Below are positions 32,843-41,673 of a DNA stretch of 64,000 nt, piece by piece. This DNA is from Hoeflea_A sp040932035 (GTDB lineage Bacteria; Pseudomonadota; Alphaproteobacteria; Rhizobiales; Rhizobiaceae). The DNA is taken from contig NZ_JBFRBB010000001.1 in the NCBI RefSeq assembly GCF_040932035.1, positions 992,001 through 1,056,000 of the forward strand, written 5' to 3'. The translations under genes were made by a program, and so were the position numbers. The notes beneath the pieces are model-generated. The model was not told the origin of the DNA and did no database searches. It saw nothing but the letters and a program-made list of their open reading frames with translations. Within the stretch, counting starts at the first letter, position 1, and the number at the start of each line of letters is the position of its first letter.

Positions 32843-33688
32843 ATGACGAACGAAAGCACACGACCCCGGCCGCGTCAGAATTCCTATCATGTCCCTGAGG
32901 GCGGGTTGCCTCCGCAGACCCAGTTGATGACCGATCGCGCTGTGTTCACAGACGCCTATGCGGTCATTCCCAAGGGTGTCATGCGCGACATCGTCGTCAG
33001 CTACTTGCCGTTCTGGACCAAAACCCGTGCATGGGTGCTGGCCCGCCCCCTGTCCGGATTTGCCGAAACATTCTCCCAGTACATAGTCGAAGTGGAGCCC
33101 GGAGGCGGCAGCGAGCAGCCTGAGACCGATGAGGGTGCCGAGGCGGTGTTGTTCGTCGTTGACGGTGAGTTGACGCTGACCGTCAATGGCAGCGAGCACA
33201 AGTTGGAGCCCGGGGGTTATGCCTACATTCCTCCGGCGGCTGACTGGACGGTTATGAATGATGCCCAGTCGCCGGTCCGTTTCCACTGGGTGCGGAAGGC
33301 CTATGAGTTTGTCGAGGGACTGGGTGTTCCGGACGTGGTCATTGCCAACGAACACAACATTGAACCGTCGCCGATGCCGGATACGGACGGCAAGTGGGCG
33401 ACAACGCGTTTTGTCGATCCTGCGGACCTGCGCCACGATATGCACGTGACCGTCGTCACCTTCGAGCCCGGTGCGGTCATTCCCTTTGCCGAAACCCACG
33501 TCATGGAGCACGGCCTATACGTGCTCGAGGGAAAGGCTGTCTATCGGCTGAACCAGGATTGGGTGGAAGTCGAGGCGGGTGATTTCATGTGGCTGAGGGC
33601 CTTCTGCCCGCAGGCCTGCTACGCCGGTGGTCCCGGCAAATTCCGCTATCTGCTCTACAAGGACGTCAACCGGCATATGGCGCTGTAG
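32843..33688 (+). CDS. allE: (S)-ureidoglycine aminohydrolase-like bicupin (AllE)
   Basis: Manganese-type bicupin of 281 residues, starting at ATG 32843 after AAGGA. The N-terminal cupin contains EAVLFVVDGELTLTVNGSEHKLEPGGYAYIPP and the C-terminal cupin VTFEPGAVIPFAETHVMEHGLYVLEGKAVYRLNQDWVEVEAGDFMWL. The phrase ETHVMEHGLYVLEGKAVYRLN is very characteristic of AllE, which releases ammonium from ureidoglycine in purine/allantoin breakdown. No allantoinase or allantoate amidohydrolase is present here, so either the pathway is completed elsewhere or the protein acts on another ureido or amino-amide compound, perhaps one from the convergent hydantoinase operon. It is monocistronic. Confidence 0.8.
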   Translation: MTNESTRPRPRQNSYHVPEGGLPPQTQLMTDRAVFTDAYAVIPKGVMRDIVVSYLPFWTKTRAWVLARPLSGFAETFSQYIVEVEPGGGSEQPETDEGAEAVLFVVDGELTLTVNGSEHKLEPGGYAYIPPAADWTVMNDAQSPVRFHWVRKAYEFVEGLGVPDVVIANEHNIEPSPMPDTDGKWATTRFVDPADLRHDMHVTVVTFEPGAVIPFAETHVMEHGLYVLEGKAVYRLNQDWVEVEAGDFMWLRAFCPQACYAGGPGKFRYLLYKDVNRHMAL

Positions 33689-33730
33689 GCTGGCTGGGCC
33701 GGTCCGCCGCGGTTGCTACCGCACTGTTCT

Positions 33731-34336
33731 TCAAAGCATCTCCAGCGCCTCGGCACAGGTCGCGATTTCCGAAACGGTGGAAAGATCGCCGATCGCGCGG
33801 TCATGGACCTCCTGCGAGAATGCGGCGCAGCCGTCCGACAGAACAATCGTGCGGATGTCGCGCACATGGGCGTCTCTGACGGTCGATGCCACGCCGCCAT
33901 TGGTCACGATCCCGCCGACGATAAGCGTGTCGACACCGGCTTTGCGCAGCGCCCACTCAAGATGCGTCTGATAGAAAGCCGAAAATGCGAACTTTGAAAT
34001 CGAAAGGTCCGCCGGCTGCAGCGCCTCATGGAGTTGATGGCCCCAGGCGCCCGGCTGAAAATCCCCTTTTTTTAAAAACGGCCGCAGTGTTTTCAGGTGC
34101 GGCGAAATAAATGGTTCGCCGCCCTTGCCCGGAACAAGCGTGAACTGGGTCGATATGATCCAGCCGTCTTTTTCTCTTATCCTGTCCGCCAGCGGCTTGA
34201 TCCGGTCGGGCAGCGCGGAAATCGCTGCGCTAGTCTGGTCTGCGCGGCCATAGGCACCGTCCGGATGCAAAAAATCATTCTGCAGATCAACGATCAAAAG
34301 CCCGGTTGACGTGGGGTTGAGGGGCATATTTGCCAC
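33731..34336 (-). CDS. Isochorismatase-like hydrolase with Gly in place of the catalytic Cys
   Basis: 201-residue alpha/beta hydrolase of the cysteine-hydrolase/isochorismatase superfamily. Asp17 (LLIVDLQNDF) and Lys115 (ISKFAFSAF) of the usual triad are present, but the nucleophile position in GGIVTNGGVASTVRDAH is Gly148, where amidases such as nicotinamidase, biuret hydrolase and N-carbamoylsarcosine amidohydrolase have Cys (T-N-x-C-V). Gly at that site is known in true isochorismatases, which hydrolyse vinyl ethers without a covalent intermediate. No isochorismate genes are nearby, so the substrate is open. It is the last gene of the hydantoinase operon, 3 bp after HyuA. Confidence 0.85.
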   Translation of the reverse strand: MANMPLNPTSTGLLIVDLQNDFLHPDGAYGRADQTSAAISALPDRIKPLADRIREKDGWIISTQFTLVPGKGGEPFISPHLKTLRPFLKKGDFQPGAWGHQLHEALQPADLSISKFAFSAFYQTHLEWALRKAGVDTLIVGGIVTNGGVASTVRDAHVRDIRTIVLSDGCAAFSQEVHDRAIGDLSTVSEIATCAEALEML

Positions 34337-34339
34337 GGA

Positions 34340-36391
34340 TCAGTCCTCCTCGCGGATGATGAGATTGCCAAAACGGTCGACCGTTGCGGTCAGACCGGGA
34401 TCGACAAAAATGGTTGTATCGGGCTGCTCCAGAAGGGCAGGGCCCTTCAGCTTTGTTCCGATCTCAAGGTCGAGCCGCTCATAAACAGGTGTCGCCCATG
34501 TCTGGCTATTGGCGTAGACGGAGCGTGTTTCGGCGCGGCAGGCATCTGCCGGCTTGCCTTCCGTTGGCGCAAACAGCTTCATATCCAGACCGGGCCGGCG
34601 ACCGGCGACGGCGATCCGGTAGTTCATCACACGCATCGGAATGCCGTCGAGCAGCCTGCCATAGGCGGCCCTGTAGGCGGTCTCAAACGCATCTGCGATC
34701 ATTTCCCCGGTAAGCGCGCCCGCGGTCAATGCGACAGGAACGGCAACGGTATGAGTCTGGCCGAGATAAAGCATATCCAGTTCGAAAATGCGGTCGATAT
34801 CCGAAAATGCGATATCGGCACTTTTGAGCAGCTCCTCCATTTCATCGGCATCGGCGCTCATCTTGCTGCCAAGATCTGCAGCGTCCAGCTGATCAAGGAG
34901 CTGATTGACTGTCTGGACCCGGTCGTGGCGCATATCGGCGACGACGCAGCCAAGGGCCGAGGTGACGCCCGGAAATCTGGGAATGAGCGCCGAGCCGAGA
35001 CCCACATCCTTGATAAGGGCACCGGCATGCAATGCGCCGCCGCCGCCGAAGGGCATCGCCGCGAATTTTGACGGGTCATGTCCTTTCTCGATCGAAACCA
35101 GTCGGATTGCGCCGGCCATCTTGGCGTTCGCAACCCTCAGGACCGCCTCGGCCGCGTCCTCGATCGACAGGCCGAGCTTCTGACCGATATGGTCGGCAAT
35201 TGTCTGACGTGCAGCACCGAGATCGAGATGCTCCAGCTTGCCGCCAATGGGGCGGGCCGCATTGATCCTGCCAAGCACCAGATTGGCGTCCGTCACCGTC
35301 GGGGACGTGTTGCCAAGGCCGTAGCAGACCGGGCCCGGATCGGAGCCGGCGGATTGCGGGCCTACCTGCAACAGGCCGCTGCGATCGACCGAAGCGATGG
35401 ACCCGCCACCGGCGCCAATGGTTGTGATCTCGATCATCGGTGTTCTGACAACCATGCCGAAATCGATTGCGGTCTGTGCCGCCAGCGCCGCCTCTCCCCC
35501 GGCAACCAGCGAAACATCGAAGGATGTTCCGCCCATGTCGCAGGTAATGATGTTTTCAAAACCCGCAGCGCCGGCAATTTCGGTTGCCGCAATAACGCCT
35601 GCGGCCGGTCCCGAAAGGGCGGTGCGCACCGGCGTGCGTTTCGCTGTCTCCACCGCCATGACGCCGCCATTAGACTGGACAATCAGGATATCGCCATCAA
35701 ACCCTTGGCTTTTCAGACCGGCTTCGAGACGTTCAAGATAAGAGGAAACAACCGGTTGCAGATAGGCATTGAGCGTCGCCGTGGATAGCCTCTCGAACTC
35801 CCGGATTTCCGGCAGGATTTCGGTTGCCGCTGTCACGTAAGGGTTCGGCCAGACGGACCGCACGGCTTCGACGGCGCTGCGCTCATTGTCGCTGTTTGCA
35901 TAGCCGTTGATGAAGAAAACACAGATGGCTTCACAGCCGCTCTCGGCAAGGGTCCTTGCCCTTGCGCGCACGTCATCTTCGTTGACCGTCTTTAATATGG
36001 AGCCGTCGGCCAGCACCCGCTCGCAGACTTCAACGCGATCCGGCCTTTCGACCACGGGCGTGAAAGCGCCTTTCAGCCCCCAGGTCGTCGGGCGGTCGCG
36101 TCTGCGCATTTCAAGCACATCCCTGAAACCCTCAGTCGTGATGATACCGGTGCGTGCGCCTTTTCTTTCTAGCAACGCGTTGGTGCCTACCGTTGTGCCA
36201 TGCACGACTGTGGCGATATCGTCAAAGTTCTCGACACAGGCGGTAATGCCCTCGATGAAGCCTTTCGACTGGTCACCACGGGTCGAGGGAACTTTCGCCG
36301 TCGTGATCGTGCCGGCTGCTTCGTCGAGCACAAAGACGTCGGTAAATGTTCCGCCGACATCCACGCCGACAACATAGGCAGGCTTTCTCAT
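34340..36391 (-). CDS. hyuA: Hydantoinase/oxoprolinase subunit A
   Basis: 683-residue ATP-dependent ring-opening enzyme subunit. The N-terminal phosphate-binding motif of the ASKHA fold is VVGVDVGGTFTDVFVLDE, followed by VVHGTTVGTNALLERKGARTGIITTEGFRDVLEMRRRDRP, which is diagnostic of HyuA. The second ATPase lobe shows MGGTSFDVSLV and GAGGGSIASVD. The C-terminal part ends with LEQPDTTIFVDPG. Together with HyuB it hydrolyses N-methylhydantoin-, 5-oxoproline- or similar cyclic-amide bonds at the cost of ATP. It overlaps the hyuB stop by 4 bp. Confidence 0.9.
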   Translation of the reverse strand: MRKPAYVVGVDVGGTFTDVFVLDEAAGTITTAKVPSTRGDQSKGFIEGITACVENFDDIATVVHGTTVGTNALLERKGARTGIITTEGFRDVLEMRRRDRPTTWGLKGAFTPVVERPDRVEVCERVLADGSILKTVNEDDVRARARTLAESGCEAICVFFINGYANSDNERSAVEAVRSVWPNPYVTAATEILPEIREFERLSTATLNAYLQPVVSSYLERLEAGLKSQGFDGDILIVQSNGGVMAVETAKRTPVRTALSGPAAGVIAATEIAGAAGFENIITCDMGGTSFDVSLVAGGEAALAAQTAIDFGMVVRTPMIEITTIGAGGGSIASVDRSGLLQVGPQSAGSDPGPVCYGLGNTSPTVTDANLVLGRINAARPIGGKLEHLDLGAARQTIADHIGQKLGLSIEDAAEAVLRVANAKMAGAIRLVSIEKGHDPSKFAAMPFGGGGALHAGALIKDVGLGSALIPRFPGVTSALGCVVADMRHDRVQTVNQLLDQLDAADLGSKMSADADEMEELLKSADIAFSDIDRIFELDMLYLGQTHTVAVPVALTAGALTGEMIADAFETAYRAAYGRLLDGIPMRVMNYRIAVAGRRPGLDMKLFAPTEGKPADACRAETRSVYANSQTWATPVYERLDLEIGTKLKGPALLEQPDTTIFVDPGLTATVDRFGNLIIREED

Positions 36392-38127
36392 TCTCCTGCC
36401 TCCCTGGCGCGCAGTCTTGCTGTACCGTCAAGATCCGCCGTTCCATCGGCAGAGATTGCCACGCCATAATCCCGCTCGGCGTTTTCAACGCTGACATAAC
36501 CCAGCCGGACATCATCGGCGACTTTTGCCGGATCGCGGGACCGGGCATTGCCGTATCCGCCGCCGCCCGGCGTTTCCAGGCGCAGTTTTTGATCCCGGCG
36601 GATGTGAATACCGACCATCTTGGAGACCATTGGCGGCATGAGTTCGCCATCATCCTGCTCGTAGGAAAAGCGGGTTGTCGCGCCGGGATGGCCGCCGACA
36701 ACACCCTGCGGAGGGAATTTGCCACGCTCGCCAAACAGGAACACGTCTGCTTCCTCTTCCAGCAGCGCGATCTCATAAACCGCGCCAAGCCCGCCCCGGA
36801 ATTTGCCGGGTCCACCTGAGTCCTGCCTGAGCGCCCACTGGGTAAACCGCACCGGATAGGCAGCTTCCAGTATTTCCAGCGGCGGAATGGTCGCCGTAGA
36901 AATCGGTGCGTTGCCATGGTTGAGCCCATCGCCGTTTCCGTGGGCACCGTGCCCGCCGCCGAAGAAGGAAAACATCACCCAGCGCTGGCCGCTCCGGCGG
37001 TGGCCGGCAAGCGAAAGCGCGTTGATCGTGCCATAAGCGCAGGCCATCGCCGGCTCAGGGGCGATTTTTGCAACCGCCTGAAAGACGACATCGATCAGCC
37101 GCAGGATTGTTTCCGTGTAGCCGCCGACCGGTTTGGGTGCGGTCACCGCAAGCAGCGAACCTTCATCTATTCTAAATTCAACCGGCTCCAGCACCCCGGC
37201 ATTGGCCGGCACGTCCTCGAAGATATGCTTCAGCGCCACATAACAGGCGGCAATGGTTGTCGAGCGTGAGATATTGACCGGACCGGCGCAGGCCGGTGAT
37301 GACCGCGAAAAATCCATCACCATGCGGTCGTCTTCAATTGTCAGGTCCAGCGCAATCTTCAGCGGCTCGTCCCTGATGCCGTCATTGTCGAGGAAATCTT
37401 CCGCCGAAACGGTGCCTTGCGGCAGGTCGCTGATCTGGGCGCGCATCATCTCTGCCGCGCGGGCTTTCAGCTCAACAAGGCTTTCAGCGACGGTCGCATC
37501 GCCATAGTCATCCAGCAACGCCGCCATGCGCTTTTCACCGAGATCAAGCGCATTGATCTGCCCGTTGAGGTCTCCGTAAAGTGACAGCGGCAGGCGGGAG
37601 TTGGCCGAAAGGATATCGACAATATCCTGCCGGAAGACGCCCTTGTCATAGAGCTTGACCGGCGGGATCAGCATGCCTTCCTGGAAGCTTTCGGTGGCTG
37701 CCGGATTATAGTTGCCGGGCACATTGCCGCCGACATCGTGCCAATGGCCGACAGAGGCTAGGAAACAGAATACCTCTCCGTTCCTGAAGATCGGTTTGAC
37801 GAGCCGGAAGTCCGAAAGATGCGTGCCTCCGTCGTAAGGGTCATTGAAAATCCAGACATCGCCTTCGTGGATGCCGCCTTGCGTCTTTGCTTTTTCGATC
37901 ACCGCCTTTACCGCAAAGGCCATGACGCCGACGAAGATTGGAAGGCCGGACTTGCCTTGGACCAGGGTGTCCCCGGTTTTCGCGTCGTAGATGCCGTGGG
38001 AAGCGTCGTGGGCTTCAGCAATGATCGGATTGAAGGCGGAGCGGAAGAGCGTTGCATCCATTTCATCGGCGATCTGCTCCAGTCGGCCCTTCAAGATGGC
38101 AAGGGTTATGGAATCGATTGCCATCAT
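36388..38127 (-). CDS. hyuB: Hydantoinase/oxoprolinase subunit B
   Basis: 579 residues, the normal length for HyuB. The chain starts MAIDSITLAILKGRLEQIADEMDATLFRSAFNPIIAEAHDASHGIYDA, the standard opening of the family. It continues with GDVWIFNDPYDGGTHLSDFRLVKPIF, GHWHDVGGNVPGNYNPAATESFQEG and GGGHGAHGNGDGLNHGNAP. The clustered His and Asp residues form the metal site. It overlaps both neighbours by 4 bp (a second ATG at 38124 is possible), so the operon is tightly coupled. The particular cyclic substrate cannot be read from sequence. Confidence 0.9.
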   Translation of the reverse strand: MMAIDSITLAILKGRLEQIADEMDATLFRSAFNPIIAEAHDASHGIYDAKTGDTLVQGKSGLPIFVGVMAFAVKAVIEKAKTQGGIHEGDVWIFNDPYDGGTHLSDFRLVKPIFRNGEVFCFLASVGHWHDVGGNVPGNYNPAATESFQEGMLIPPVKLYDKGVFRQDIVDILSANSRLPLSLYGDLNGQINALDLGEKRMAALLDDYGDATVAESLVELKARAAEMMRAQISDLPQGTVSAEDFLDNDGIRDEPLKIALDLTIEDDRMVMDFSRSSPACAGPVNISRSTTIAACYVALKHIFEDVPANAGVLEPVEFRIDEGSLLAVTAPKPVGGYTETILRLIDVVFQAVAKIAPEPAMACAYGTINALSLAGHRRSGQRWVMFSFFGGGHGAHGNGDGLNHGNAPISTATIPPLEILEAAYPVRFTQWALRQDSGGPGKFRGGLGAVYEIALLEEEADVFLFGERGKFPPQGVVGGHPGATTRFSYEQDDGELMPPMVSKMVGIHIRRDQKLRLETPGGGGYGNARSRDPAKVADDVRLGYVSVENAERDYGVAISADGTADLDGTARLRAREAGE

Positions 38128-38990
38128 GGCGCTCCCTTGTCGTAGCGCCGGCCGTCATTGAGCATTCGGTCGGTGCCGATAAGGCCGTTCAGGCCGGCAA
38201 AGTCGAACATGCGGCTGCGGAAAGCATCGTTCGATCCCTGTTCAATGAGATTGTTGTAGTAGTCGCGTGCGGTGGCGGCGATGGCGCGTACGATACCCCC
38301 TGGAAAGACAACGAAACTGAAGCCGATCGTCTCAAGGGCTGCCGCGTCGACAACCGGACTTTTGCCGCCCTCGACCATGTTGGCCATCAGTGGGACGTGC
38401 CTGCTGAAATGCGCGGAGATTTGATTGAATTCTTCAACGGATTGCGGCGCTTCGATGAAAAGCATGTCCGCGCCGGCTTCGACATAGTCCTCGGCCCGCT
38501 CAAGGGCAACATCAAATCCTTCAACAGCGATCGCGTCGGTCCGTGCAATGATCAGCGTGTCATCGCCGGCGCGCGCATCGCAGGCGGCTTTGATTTTGCC
38601 GGTCATCTCCTGTTTCGATATCAGTGTTTTACCGTCGAGATGCCCGCAGCGTTTGGGCAGCGTCTGATCCTCCAGTTGCAGGGCATTCGCCCCCATGCGC
38701 TCGAAGACGCGTACGGTGCGCTGAACGTTGAGGGCATTGCCGAAGCCATTGTCGGCATCGACAACGATCGGAATAGAAATCCGGTCACACACCGCTGCGA
38801 TGGTATCCGCGACCTCGCTCATGGAAACGAGCCCGATGTCGGGGCGTCCGAACCGCGTATAGGCAATGGCGGCGCCGGAAAGAAAGACGCTCTCGGCACC
38901 GGCCTGCTCGGCGATCAGTGCTGTGAGGGCATCATAAACACCGGGTGCGACGAGAATCCTGTCTTTTGCCAGTCGTTGCTTCAGCGTCAT
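38124..38990 (-). CDS. Isocitrate lyase/PEP mutase-family lyase (2,3-dimethylmalate- or methylisocitrate-lyase-like)
   Basis: 288-residue TIM-barrel enzyme that cleaves or forms a C-C bond next to a carboxylate. The metal-binding Asp cluster is in IVVDADNGFGNALNVQRTVR, the family signature PKRCGH (usual KKCGH) is in QLEDQTLPKRCGHLDGK, and IARTDAIAVEGFDVALERAEDYVEAGADMLFIEAP is typical of the oxaloacetate-decarboxylase/dimethylmalate-lyase subgroup. It lies between aconitase-like subunits and HyuB. The pairing of a LeuCD-type hydratase with this lyase is known for dimethylmaleate hydratase and 2,3-dimethylmalate lyase of nicotinate fermentation, so a similar branched malate is a likely substrate. 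Confidence 0.85.
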   Translation of the reverse strand: MTLKQRLAKDRILVAPGVYDALTALIAEQAGAESVFLSGAAIAYTRFGRPDIGLVSMSEVADTIAAVCDRISIPIVVDADNGFGNALNVQRTVRVFERMGANALQLEDQTLPKRCGHLDGKTLISKQEMTGKIKAACDARAGDDTLIIARTDAIAVEGFDVALERAEDYVEAGADMLFIEAPQSVEEFNQISAHFSRHVPLMANMVEGGKSPVVDAAALETIGFSFVVFPGGIVRAIAATARDYYNNLIEQGSNDAFRSRMFDFAGLNGLIGTDRMLNDGRRYDKGAP

Positions 38991-39481
38991 TGGCTCGGCT
39001 CCCTTGCGAAGCGCTTTTTCAGATGCGGTATCAGACCACCATCGGCAAGAAGGACCTTCAGATTGTCCGGCAGCGGTTCAAGTGCGATCGTCACAGCGCT
39101 ATCGGTCAGGGTCAGCCGCCCGGCTTCAAGGTCGAGTTCCACATGGGAGCCGTCTTTCAGCGCCGAGATATCCTCGCACACGAAAACCGGCAGGCCGAGA
39201 TTGATCGCATTCCGGTAAAATATTCCGGCGAATGAGCTGGCGACAACGGCACGTATTCCGAGGTGTTTCAGGGCTTCGGCCGCCTGTTCCCGCGATGAGC
39301 CCACGCCGAAATTCCTGCCGGCGACGATAATGTCCCCCGGTTGCACGGAGGCGGCGAATTCCGGCCGAAGACCTTCCAGGCAATGCGCGGCAAGCGCTTC
39401 GACGCCGCCCCGCATATATTGGCCCGGGGCAAGCTGGTCGGTATCGACATTGTCGCCGAAAAGGAAAATCCGACCGCTCAT
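38987..39481 (-). CDS. Aconitase/isopropylmalate-isomerase-like hydratase, small subunit
   Basis: 164-residue swivel domain starting MSGRIFLFGDNVDTDQLAPGQYM, as in LeuD/DmdB proteins. The substrate-binding loop NFGVGSSREQAAEALKHLGIRAVVASSFAGIFYRNAINLGLPV is intact (GSSREQA holds the carboxylate-binding Ser and Arg). It overlaps the large-subunit stop by 4 bp and the lyase start by 4 bp. It should work only with the protein encoded at 39478-40758. An upstream in-frame extension to 39676 lies inside the large subunit gene and is not needed. Confidence 0.9.
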   Translation of the reverse strand: MSGRIFLFGDNVDTDQLAPGQYMRGGVEALAAHCLEGLRPEFAASVQPGDIIVAGRNFGVGSSREQAAEALKHLGIRAVVASSFAGIFYRNAINLGLPVFVCEDISALKDGSHVELDLEAGRLTLTDSAVTIALEPLPDNLKVLLADGGLIPHLKKRFAREPSQ

Positions 39482-40758
39482 GACGCACTCCTGTTGTCGG
39501 ACAGGAATTCGCGCGGATCGGTGATCTCTCCTGTAATCGCCGATGCGGCAGTGGTGTAGGGGGAGGCCAGCCAGACATTGGATGAGGGTGCGCCCATTCG
39601 TCCCTTGAAATTGCGGGCGGTGGACGAAATGCAGGTTACATCCTCGCCAAGCCTGTGCGTGCCGTATCCGGCGCAAATACCGCAGGCATTGGGCAATATT
39701 TTTGCTCCCGCCGCTTCGAATACGGCCATGATTCCCTCAAGCTCGGCACGCTCCTGATCAAGCCTTGAAGCCGGCGCGACGAGCAGCTCAACGCTAGGCC
39801 GTACCGAGCGGCCCTCAAGAATGGATGCCGCATATTTAAGGTCTTCATATTTGGCGCCGGTGCAGGCGCCGATATAGGCAACATCGACCGGGACACCGGC
39901 GGCCTCACGAACCGGCGCGGCGTTTGCAGGCGAGTGCGGGGCCGCGGCCTGCGGTTCCAGTTCCGCCGCATCGAAGACGTGATGCGCCTCTAGCGGCGCG
40001 TCGGCATCCGTCTTCAGTTCTTGCCAGTTGCCGGCATCGCCGCCGGCCTTTGAAATATAGGATGCGGTGGTTTCGTCCGGTGCGATGAGACCGGCCTGGG
40101 CTCCAAGTTCGGCGGCCATATTGGAGAGCGTCATGCGCTCCTGCATGGAGAGCGCGGCAATCGCCTCACCGGTATATTCGACGGCCTGATACCGGCCTCC
40201 ATCCATGCCCAGACGGCCGCAAAGCGCCAGCATGATGTCCTTTGCGGTAACGCCTTCGCAAAGGCGGTTTCGCCATTCGATCAGGATTGTGCCTGGGACC
40301 GTCAGCCAGATCTCGCCGGTGGCAAGAACGCCCGCCATTTCGGTCGCGCCGATGCCGAAAATATAAGCGCCGAAGGCGCCGCCTGTCGTTGAATGACTGT
40401 CACCGCCAACGACCAGCATGCCGGACTGCAGGTGACCCCGTTCCGGAAGCACAACGTGGCAAATGCCCTGCGCGTCATAAAATGCGACCTGGCGTTTTTT
40501 CGCCCAGTCTCGGGTCAGCGCCAGGATCTGCGCGCCTTCTTCCGTGTCGCCGGGCACAAAATGATCCGAGATCAGGACGACCTTTTGTGCGTCGAACAGG
40601 CCGACGCCGAGTTCCCGCAGGATCGGCTCCACCCGGCGCGGACCGCCGCTGTCGTGGATCATGGCTAGATCGACGGATACGGTTACGACTTCACCAGGGG
40701 TGACCTGTTCACGGCCTGCCGCACGCGAAATGATCTTTTGTGCAAGCGTCGTTTTCAT
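39478..40758 (-). CDS. Aconitase/isopropylmalate-isomerase-like hydratase, large subunit
   Basis: 426-residue iron-sulfur hydro-lyase. The three cluster Cys are visible in AYIGACTGAKYEDLKYAA and PNACGICAGYG; the substrate loop GGDSHSTTGGAFGAYIFGIGATEMAGVLATG is diagnostic of the LeuC/homoaconitase branch. ATG 40758 has GGAG upstream and is preferred to a TTG at 40776. It is first in the catabolic operon, 36 bp downstream of the GntR gene. Housekeeping leucine genes would be next to leuB, so a catabolic hydratase of the dimethylmaleate or methylmalate type is more likely here. Confidence 0.9.
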   Translation of the reverse strand: MKTTLAQKIISRAAGREQVTPGEVVTVSVDLAMIHDSGGPRRVEPILRELGVGLFDAQKVVLISDHFVPGDTEEGAQILALTRDWAKKRQVAFYDAQGICHVVLPERGHLQSGMLVVGGDSHSTTGGAFGAYIFGIGATEMAGVLATGEIWLTVPGTILIEWRNRLCEGVTAKDIMLALCGRLGMDGGRYQAVEYTGEAIAALSMQERMTLSNMAAELGAQAGLIAPDETTASYISKAGGDAGNWQELKTDADAPLEAHHVFDAAELEPQAAAPHSPANAAPVREAAGVPVDVAYIGACTGAKYEDLKYAASILEGRSVRPSVELLVAPASRLDQERAELEGIMAVFEAAGAKILPNACGICAGYGTHRLGEDVTCISSTARNFKGRMGAPSSNVWLASPYTTAASAITGEITDPREFLSDNRSAS

Positions 40759-40794
40759 AACGTGCGCTCCGGGCAAGGGCGCTTCAACTTCTGT

Positions 40795-41649
40795 TCAGTC
40801 ATCGGGTCGATCCGTAACCGGCGCGGAACCGGTCGTCGTCCAGTGCGGATCGCCCTCATCGGTTATGCGGCGCATGGACATTTCGAAATGATAGAGATCC
40901 GGCCGATAAAGGACGCGAATATATTCGACCGGCCGGTCATTGCGGTCCCGCACCACGCGCCGCACTTCGATCAGGGGCGCGCCCGCCGGGCTCTCAAGGA
41001 CACCGGCGACTTCTGAATCGCAAATGGTTGCGGAGATAGTCTGGCGTGCCGAGGCGACATCGACACCCGCACGCTCAAGAAGATGAAGCAACGGTTTGGT
41101 ATTGAGGTCGTCGCGATCGTATTTGCTTCCGATGTCTTGCGGAACAAAGGTCACCAGATACGACATTGGCTGCCCGTCGAGGCGACGCACGCGCACAGCC
41201 TTTTGGACCTCAGTTCCGGGATCGATCTCAAGCGCGGCTGCAATGTCCTCTCCGGCGGGCACGTAATGGAAGTCAAGGACCTCCGCCTCTGTCGACAGTC
41301 CCATCAGCGAGATGTTTTCCAGCCAGCCCTCGATTGAAGACGTCACGGCGGGGACAGGCGGGCGCTGGATTACCCGCGTTCCGCGGCCGCGCTCGCGGAT
41401 AACAAGGCCGGCGTCTGCCAGTTCGTTCAAGGCGCGTTTGGCTGTAATGCGCGATATGCCGAACTCAAAGGTCAGATCCTGCTCGCTCGGTACGAGGTCT
41501 CCAGGGGTGAGTTCTCCGCCGTAGATCTTGTTACGGATGATCAGAAATATCTGGTGGTAAAGCGGAACGGGGCCGGACGGATTTAACCGGCCGTGGGCAC
41601 CGTTCGCGGTCCCCGCCGTGTCTTTGACTGCTTCAGCCTGCCGCGCCAT
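40795..41649 (-). CDS. GntR-family (HutC/UTRA) transcriptional regulator
   Basis: 284 residues. After a 25-residue leader the winged helix reads LYHQIFLIIRNKIYGGELTPGDLVPSEQDLTFEFGISRITAKRALNELADAGLVIRERGRGTRVI. The UTRA effector domain fills the rest (EAEVLDFHYVPAGEDIAAALEIDPGTEVQKAVRVRRLDGQPMSYLVTFVP ... PLIEVRRVVRDRNDRPVEYIRVLYRPDLYHFEMSM). It heads the operon for the LeuCD-like hydratase, lyase and HyuAB and probably answers to a pathway intermediate. A near-perfect inverted repeat (41659-41673) immediately upstream is a good autoregulatory site. Confidence 0.9.
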   Translation of the reverse strand: MARQAEAVKDTAGTANGAHGRLNPSGPVPLYHQIFLIIRNKIYGGELTPGDLVPSEQDLTFEFGISRITAKRALNELADAGLVIRERGRGTRVIQRPPVPAVTSSIEGWLENISLMGLSTEAEVLDFHYVPAGEDIAAALEIDPGTEVQKAVRVRRLDGQPMSYLVTFVPQDIGSKYDRDDLNTKPLLHLLERAGVDVASARQTISATICDSEVAGVLESPAGAPLIEVRRVVRDRNDRPVEYIRVLYRPDLYHFEMSMRRITDEGDPHWTTTGSAPVTDRPDD

Positions 41650-41658
41650 CCATACCTC

Positions 41659-41673
41659 ATCTGATCATCAGAT
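41659..41673. promoter_or_regulatory. Inverted repeat, probable operator of the HutC-type regulator
   Basis: ATCTGAT-C-ATCAGAT, ten bases upstream of the GntR start codon. A second ATGATAT-rich stretch follows (41676-41690). The divergent spacer to the aldehyde dehydrogenase gene (41929) is otherwise unremarkable. Confidence 0.6.
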
